The position numbers were made by a program, and so were the translations under genes. Source: Natrinema caseinilyticum (lineage in GTDB: Archaea > Halobacteriota > Halobacteria > Halobacteriales > Natrialbaceae). From it: 64,000 nucleotides of DNA. Location of the stretch: assembly GCF_024227435.1 (NCBI RefSeq), contig NZ_CP100446.1, positions 558,001 through 622,000 on the forward strand. The letters are read 5' to 3'. Below, in pieces: positions 60,073-64,000 of this stretch. The notes under the pieces were generated by a model. The model was not told the origin of the DNA and did not search any database. It worked only from the letters and a program-made list of their open reading frames with translations. The stretch's first letter is position 1; every line of letters begins with the position of its first letter.

Positions 60073-61347
60073 ATGGAAGGAGTACCTGAATTAGAGATGG
60101 TTCCCGATCCCCGTCGAGCGTTAGCCGAGCGGGTCTACTACGGCTGGATCATCGTCGTCGCCTGTCTGCTGGCCACGACAGCGGTCTACGGCACGAGCTA
60201 TGCGTTCGGCGTCTTCTACGACGTGTTCATCGCTGAGTTCCACGTCTCGCGATCGCTACTGGCCGGCGTGTTCGGGATGCAGACCGCACTGATCTACGTC
60301 GTCGGCGTCGGTGCCGGACGATCCGTCGACCGATACGGACAGCGGAAAACGGCAGCGGTCTCCTCGGTCCTGTTCGTCGTCGGCCTCATCTGGGCCGCAA
60401 TCTCGAGATCGTATCTCGAGCTCTTCATCGCGTTCGGCCTCCTCAGCGCCGTGGGAATGGGGGGGCTGTTCGTCGTGAGCTTCGCGACGATCCCGCTCTG
60501 GTTCGAAGCTCGGCGAGGGGCAGCGTCAGGGATCGCGTCCGCCGGCCTCGGCATCGGAATGGTCGTGTTTCCGTTGGGGACGAACGTGCTCATCTCGTCG
60601 GTCGGATGGCGCCGGTCGATGCTCGGGATCGCGCTCGCGGCCGCAGTTCTCTGTTTCACCTTCACCGTACTCTTTGCTGATCGACCGGACGAAGTCGGTG
60701 CAGACCCGACCGTGGAGTTCGGAGACGGCCGCTCACCGTTCGAGACATCAGAAATTCGAACAGACGGTCAGGCACAGCCCACGTCCCTCGAGACGATCAC
60801 GTCCGCGCGGTTTCTCTTTGTGTTCCTCAGTTGGGTGTTGCTGTCAGCACCCGTCTACATCGTCATCAGTCACATCGTATCTTACGCGACGATCATCGGA
60901 ATCGGACGCTCTGAGGGCGTCCTCGCGCTCACGACCGTCGGTGTCATGGCGACGGTTGCCCGGTTCGGCGTCGGTTCCCTGGCGGACCGTGTCGGTCGAA
61001 TTCGTACCTTCATCGCCTCTACCGTCGTGCTCGGTGCGGCGATGATCGGCGTGGCGCTCGCACCGACGGTGACAGTCTTCATCGGGACGATCGTCGTCTT
61101 CGGAGTCGGATACGGCGGCTGCGGCAGTCTCTTTTCGCCTCTGGTCGCCGATTTGTTCGGTCACGACGATCTCAATACCTTGTTCGCCGTGATGTCGCTC
61201 GCCTTCGCAGTGGCGGGCCTGACGGCACCACCGCTAGCCGGGCTCTGGTTCGAAGTCAGCGGCAGTTATACGTGGGCGTTCCTGATTACGGGTCTCGGAG
61301 CCTTCGTCGGGGCCGGGTGTGTCGCGATAGCATCGCGTCTCTCATGA
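60073..61347 (+). CDS. MFS transporter, monocarboxylate/oxalate-formate-antiporter-like
   Basis: 424-residue MFS permease with 12 hydrophobic helices. The N-terminal YYGWIIVVACLLATTAVYGT and YAFGVFYDVFI are typical of the OFA/MCT branch. Motif A-like loops are SVDRYGQRKTA and SLADRVGRIRTF. The central loop is hydrophilic (ADRPDEVGADPTVEFGD). Start: ATG 60073, with an in-frame GTG just before and ATG 60097 as alternatives. It likely moves an organic acid for this cluster (inference). Confidence 0.88.
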   Translation: MEGVPELEMVPDPRRALAERVYYGWIIVVACLLATTAVYGTSYAFGVFYDVFIAEFHVSRSLLAGVFGMQTALIYVVGVGAGRSVDRYGQRKTAAVSSVLFVVGLIWAAISRSYLELFIAFGLLSAVGMGGLFVVSFATIPLWFEARRGAASGIASAGLGIGMVVFPLGTNVLISSVGWRRSMLGIALAAAVLCFTFTVLFADRPDEVGADPTVEFGDGRSPFETSEIRTDGQAQPTSLETITSARFLFVFLSWVLLSAPVYIVISHIVSYATIIGIGRSEGVLALTTVGVMATVARFGVGSLADRVGRIRTFIASTVVLGAAMIGVALAPTVTVFIGTIVVFGVGYGGCGSLFSPLVADLFGHDDLNTLFAVMSLAFAVAGLTAPPLAGLWFEVSGSYTWAFLITGLGAFVGAGCVAIASRLS

Positions 61348-61350
61348 GGA

Positions 61351-62415
61351 TCAAAGCAGTCTGGCGATAGCAGCCATCGTTTTCTCCTTCTCGTCTTCCG
61401 TCATACCGAAAACGAACCCCACACGAACCGCGTCGACCGAATCGGTTTCGGCATACTGTTCGACCCGCGTTCGAACCTCTTCCGGCGTTCCCGCCGCGGC
61501 GAATTCGTCGAGCATGTCGTCCGTGATCGCGTCGGCCATGGCCGCCCGATCGTCGGCGGTCCACGCTGCCCGTATCTCGTCGACGACATCCCGATATCCC
61601 TGTGCAGCGACTGAATCACCGTAGTGGGGACCGTACGCGCCGACGAGAAACGCGAGCATCGATCGCGTCGCATCCCGAGCTCGCTCTCGGTCCGTCGAGG
61701 CAAAGCACCGGAGGATCGGACTCACACGGACGTCGGCCGGATAGCGTCCGCCGAGGGCCATCCCCCGCTCGAGGTCCGAGTACCGTTCCTCGAGTCCCGC
61801 CAGCGAGAATAGTTGCGGAACCCAGCCGTCGGCGAACCGACCGGTCAGTTCCGTGGCTTTCGGTCCCAAAGTCGCGAGGTCGATCGGCGGTGGCGTCTCG
61901 GGCAACTCGCGTTCGTACGAGAGACCGTCCATGTCGAAGATTTCGCCCGCATAGCTGGCGTTCCCGTCGTCGAAGATCGACCGTACCACCTCGACGGTCT
62001 CGCGCAACCGTCGCAGCGGCCGCTCGAACGTTGCGCCGTGCCAGCTTTCGGTGAGCGGCGGCGAACTCGGGCCGAGTCCGAGACGAAATCTACCGTCGGA
62101 GAGATCCTGCAGCGCGAGTGCGGTCTGGGCGAGCATCGCGGGAGATCGGCCGTACGGCGAGAAGACGTCATTCGAGATGCCGATTTCCTCGGTCTGATTG
62201 CCGATGAGCGACAGTGCGGGAACGACGTTCCACCCCGTCGCCTCGCCCGTGGAGACGCGGCTGTAACCGAGCTCCTCTGCCCGGCGCGCTCGGTCGACCA
62301 TCGTCGCGTGCGCGTCATGATCGGCCGACATGATAACGAGGTCGAGCGCTGCGTTCATCGAACGTGACCCCCCGTTCGGCGGTGATAGCTTCGTTTCATC
62401 GGTTTCACTACCCAT
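61351..62415 (-). CDS. Luciferase-like (LLM class) flavin/F420-dependent oxidoreductase
   Basis: 354-residue TIM-barrel oxidoreductase, a paralogue of the one at 27557. Shared segments are GLGPSSPPLTESWHG and RPLRRLRETVEVVR. It has a 20-residue polar N-terminal extension; ATG 62358 (MNAALDLVIMS) is a shorter alternative. It is convergent with the MFS gene (3 bases apart) and divergent from the D-aminoacylase-like gene. The substrate is unknown. Confidence 0.84.
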   Translation of the reverse strand: MGSETDETKLSPPNGGSRSMNAALDLVIMSADHDAHATMVDRARRAEELGYSRVSTGEATGWNVVPALSLIGNQTEEIGISNDVFSPYGRSPAMLAQTALALQDLSDGRFRLGLGPSSPPLTESWHGATFERPLRRLRETVEVVRSIFDDGNASYAGEIFDMDGLSYERELPETPPPIDLATLGPKATELTGRFADGWVPQLFSLAGLEERYSDLERGMALGGRYPADVRVSPILRCFASTDRERARDATRSMLAFLVGAYGPHYGDSVAAQGYRDVVDEIRAAWTADDRAAMADAITDDMLDEFAAAGTPEEVRTRVEQYAETDSVDAVRVGFVFGMTEDEKEKTMAAIARLL

Positions 62416-62535
62416 CTAGAAGGTAATAAAAATACGTCTCGGTATCGACGACCGTAACTGTCGTTCGAAGCGTCCCAGCAATAGGCACCTGACCCTCAGC
62501 GGAAGCTTTTCTTACTCACTGACGTATTGAGTCGC

Positions 62536-64000
62536 ATGACGGATCTCATCGTCATGAACGCACGCGTCATAGACGGGACCGGCGCACCGTGGTTTACGGG
62601 CAGCGTCCTAGTCGACGAGGGACAGATTACCTCGGTGGTTCGAGAGGCGACGCCTGACGTCGACGCGGAAACGACGGTCGACGCCGACGGCCGCGTCGTC
62701 TGTCCGGGCTTCATCGACACGCACTCCCACTCCGACATGCGACTGTTCGAAGAGCCGACGCTCGAGCCGAAAACGCGACAAGGGATCACCACCGAAATCC
62801 TCGGCCAGGACGGGTTCTCGATGGCGCCCATGTATCGCGACGGCGGCGCGAGCGAGTGGAGCGCACAGCTGGGCGCCCTCGCGGGACGGACCGACATCGA
62901 CTGGACCTGGGGGAGCGTCGCGGACTACCTCGACGCCGTAGAAGAGAACGGAATCGCGCCCAACGTCGGCCTGTTCGTCGGCCACGGGACCGTCCGGTAC
63001 AACCTGCTCGGTATGAACGACAGAGAGCCGACCGACGATGAGCTCGCGGAGATGAAGGAGCTGGTGACGGAAGGGCTCGAGGACGGAGCGCTCGGTCTTT
63101 CGACTGGCCTCATCTACACGCCGTGTACGTACGCAGATCGGCGCGAAGTACAGGAGCTTGCGTCGGCCCTCGAACCGTTCGGTCGCCCGTTCGTCGCCCA
63201 CGTGCGAAGCGAAGGGCGCTGGATCTGGGACGCACTCGATGAGTTCGTCGACGTCGGCGCGGAGGCGGACGTCCCGTTACACCTCTCGCACTTCAAGGTC
63301 GCCGGGCTCGCACAACAGGGGAAAGCGTCGCGAGCGACGGCGCTGATCGAGACCGCCAGAGATCGGAGTGTCGACCTCACTGTCGAGCAGTATCCGTACG
63401 CCGCAGCCAGCACGATGCTCTCCGTCGTCCTGCCGCCGTGGGTGCACGCGGAGGGGCCAGAGCAGACGCTCGAGTACCTCTCCGACGAGGAGACACGGGC
63501 GCGGATCCGACGCGACGTCGAGGAGTGGCGGCTCGAGGGATGGGAGAACATCGGCGTCCTCACCGGTTGGGATGACGTTGTGATCTCGAACGTGGGGACG
63601 GACGAAAACGCCGAATTGGAAGGGAAGAGCGTCGCAGCGATCGCCGGCGACCGTGGGGTCGATCCCATCGACGCGGTCTGTGATCTGCTGATAGCGGAGG
63701 AGCTCGCCGTGAGCGCGGTCTTTCACATGATGGATGAAGACGACGTCCGTGAAATTCTCGCGTACGAACGTACCTGTGTCGGTACTGACGGCCTGTTCGG
63801 AGGCAAACCCCATCCCCGAGTGTACGGGTCCTATCCGCGTGTTCTGGAAACGTACGTCCGCGAAGAGAACCTCCTGACGCTGGAGGAGGCCGTCCGGAAG
63901 ATGACGTCGCTTCCGGCCCGTGCGATGGGACTCCAGCAAAAGGGGCTCGTCCGCCCAGGAATGGACGCCGATCTCGTTGTGTTCGATCCGGGACGCGTCG
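62536..64000 (+). CDS. N-acyl-D-amino-acid deacylase-like amidohydrolase, 3' end outside window
   Basis: 488 codons visible and open at the edge. Metal-dependent amidohydrolase of the D-aminoacylase branch: HxH in GFIDTHSHSDMRL, LSTGLIYTPCTYA, the metal His in VAHVRSEGRW and LHLSHFKVAG, and the late Asp in CVGTDGLFGGKPHPR. The bridging-Cys loop of D-aminoacylase (GNCGFS) reads GQDGFS, so the metal bridge is carried by another residue, as in part of this family. It would release acids and D-amino acids or related amines from N-acyl compounds, consistent with two further amidases in the window. Confidence 0.85.
   Translation, partial: MTDLIVMNARVIDGTGAPWFTGSVLVDEGQITSVVREATPDVDAETTVDADGRVVCPGFIDTHSHSDMRLFEEPTLEPKTRQGITTEILGQDGFSMAPMYRDGGASEWSAQLGALAGRTDIDWTWGSVADYLDAVEENGIAPNVGLFVGHGTVRYNLLGMNDREPTDDELAEMKELVTEGLEDGALGLSTGLIYTPCTYADRREVQELASALEPFGRPFVAHVRSEGRWIWDALDEFVDVGAEADVPLHLSHFKVAGLAQQGKASRATALIETARDRSVDLTVEQYPYAAASTMLSVVLPPWVHAEGPEQTLEYLSDEETRARIRRDVEEWRLEGWENIGVLTGWDDVVISNVGTDENAELEGKSVAAIAGDRGVDPIDAVCDLLIAEELAVSAVFHMMDEDDVREILAYERTCVGTDGLFGGKPHPRVYGSYPRVLETYVREENLLTLEEAVRKMTSLPARAMGLQQKGLVRPGMDADLVVFDPGRV

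Noticed and set aside
1-64000. CRISPR arrays, tRNA or rRNA genes, replication origin
   Set aside because: No regularly spaced repeats, no cloverleaf with tRNA consensus and no Cdc6/Orc1 gene with origin repeats was seen by eye; the branched fold at 18359-18426 lacks tRNA consensus loops.

Overview
The window is haloarchaeal DNA (class Halobacteria). It has high G+C, very acidic deduced proteins, promoters with an A/T box about 25-30 bases before ATG codons that lack a Shine-Dalgarno site (leaderless mRNAs), and a Tat-type lipoprotein signal on the solute-binding protein. Genus cannot be fixed; a Natrialbales-like organism is a guess. No tRNA, rRNA, CRISPR array or replication origin was seen.

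Almost every gene handles CoA thioesters or brings their precursors into the cell. I count four intact AMP-forming acyl-CoA synthetases, two decayed ones and two C-terminal scraps, two PaaK-like ligases, three acyl-CoA dehydrogenases, four stand-alone enoyl-CoA hydratase/isomerases plus one fused to a 3-hydroxyacyl-CoA dehydrogenase, two thiolases each paired with a DUF35 zinc-ribbon/OB protein, a MaoC hydratase, a family III CoA-transferase, two iron-type alcohol dehydrogenases, three SDRs, two luciferase-like oxidoreductases, two amidases and a D-aminoacylase-like amidohydrolase. Transport is by a Liv-type ABC operon, two MFS carriers and an SSS symporter. I read it as a catabolic accessory region for organic acids or amides that are activated to CoA esters and beta-oxidised. 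The actual substrate cannot be read from the sequence.

Layout: 0-9.6 kb, MFS carrier, acyl-CoA synthetase, and a livKHMGF-like operon running into a cyclase and an enoyl-CoA hydratase. 9.6-15.2 kb, two hydratases around three dehydrogenases of different folds (HisD/HpsN-like, SDR, Fe-ADH). 15.2-16.1 kb, AT-richer DNA with a probable TnpB 3' remnant. 16.1-21.3 kb, cupin, a divergent synthetase/thiolase-DUF35 pair with a mirrored promoter, and a second Fe-ADH. 21.3-27.5 kb, ACAD10/11-like dehydrogenase, CoA-transferase, APH-like kinase and a fused HAD-ECH. 27.5-37 kb, luciferase-like enzyme, IclR regulator, amidase, MaoC and three synthetases, one of them broken. 37.5-49 kb, SDR, hydratase, dehydrogenase, two PaaK-like ligases around DUF35-thiolase and SDR, and a strongly diverged chaperonin-like gene behind an acyl-CoA dehydrogenase. 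49-52 kb, stress protein, SSS symporter and a hypothetical gene. 52.9-57.4 kb, amidase, then a gene graveyard of MaoC and synthetase remnants around a PadR regulator. 57.5-64 kb, hydrolase, DHQase-I-like protein, SnoaL-like protein, MFS carrier, luciferase-like enzyme and a partial D-aminoacylase.

Most unusual points: (i) the order amidase-MaoC-synthetase-synthetase occurs twice, once nearly intact (29.7-35.1 kb) and once as relics (52.9-55.7 kb); (ii) separate kinase and ACAD genes that look like a split ACAD10/11 or LvaA-type system for 4-hydroxyacyl-CoA; (iii) a mirrored promoter with two inverted CGCTTGCC boxes between synthetase and thiolase; (iv) a group II chaperonin homologue lacking the catalytic Asp; (v) several enzymes with altered key motifs (PaaK without P-loop, Fe-ADH with changed metal ligands, a DHQase-I-like protein).
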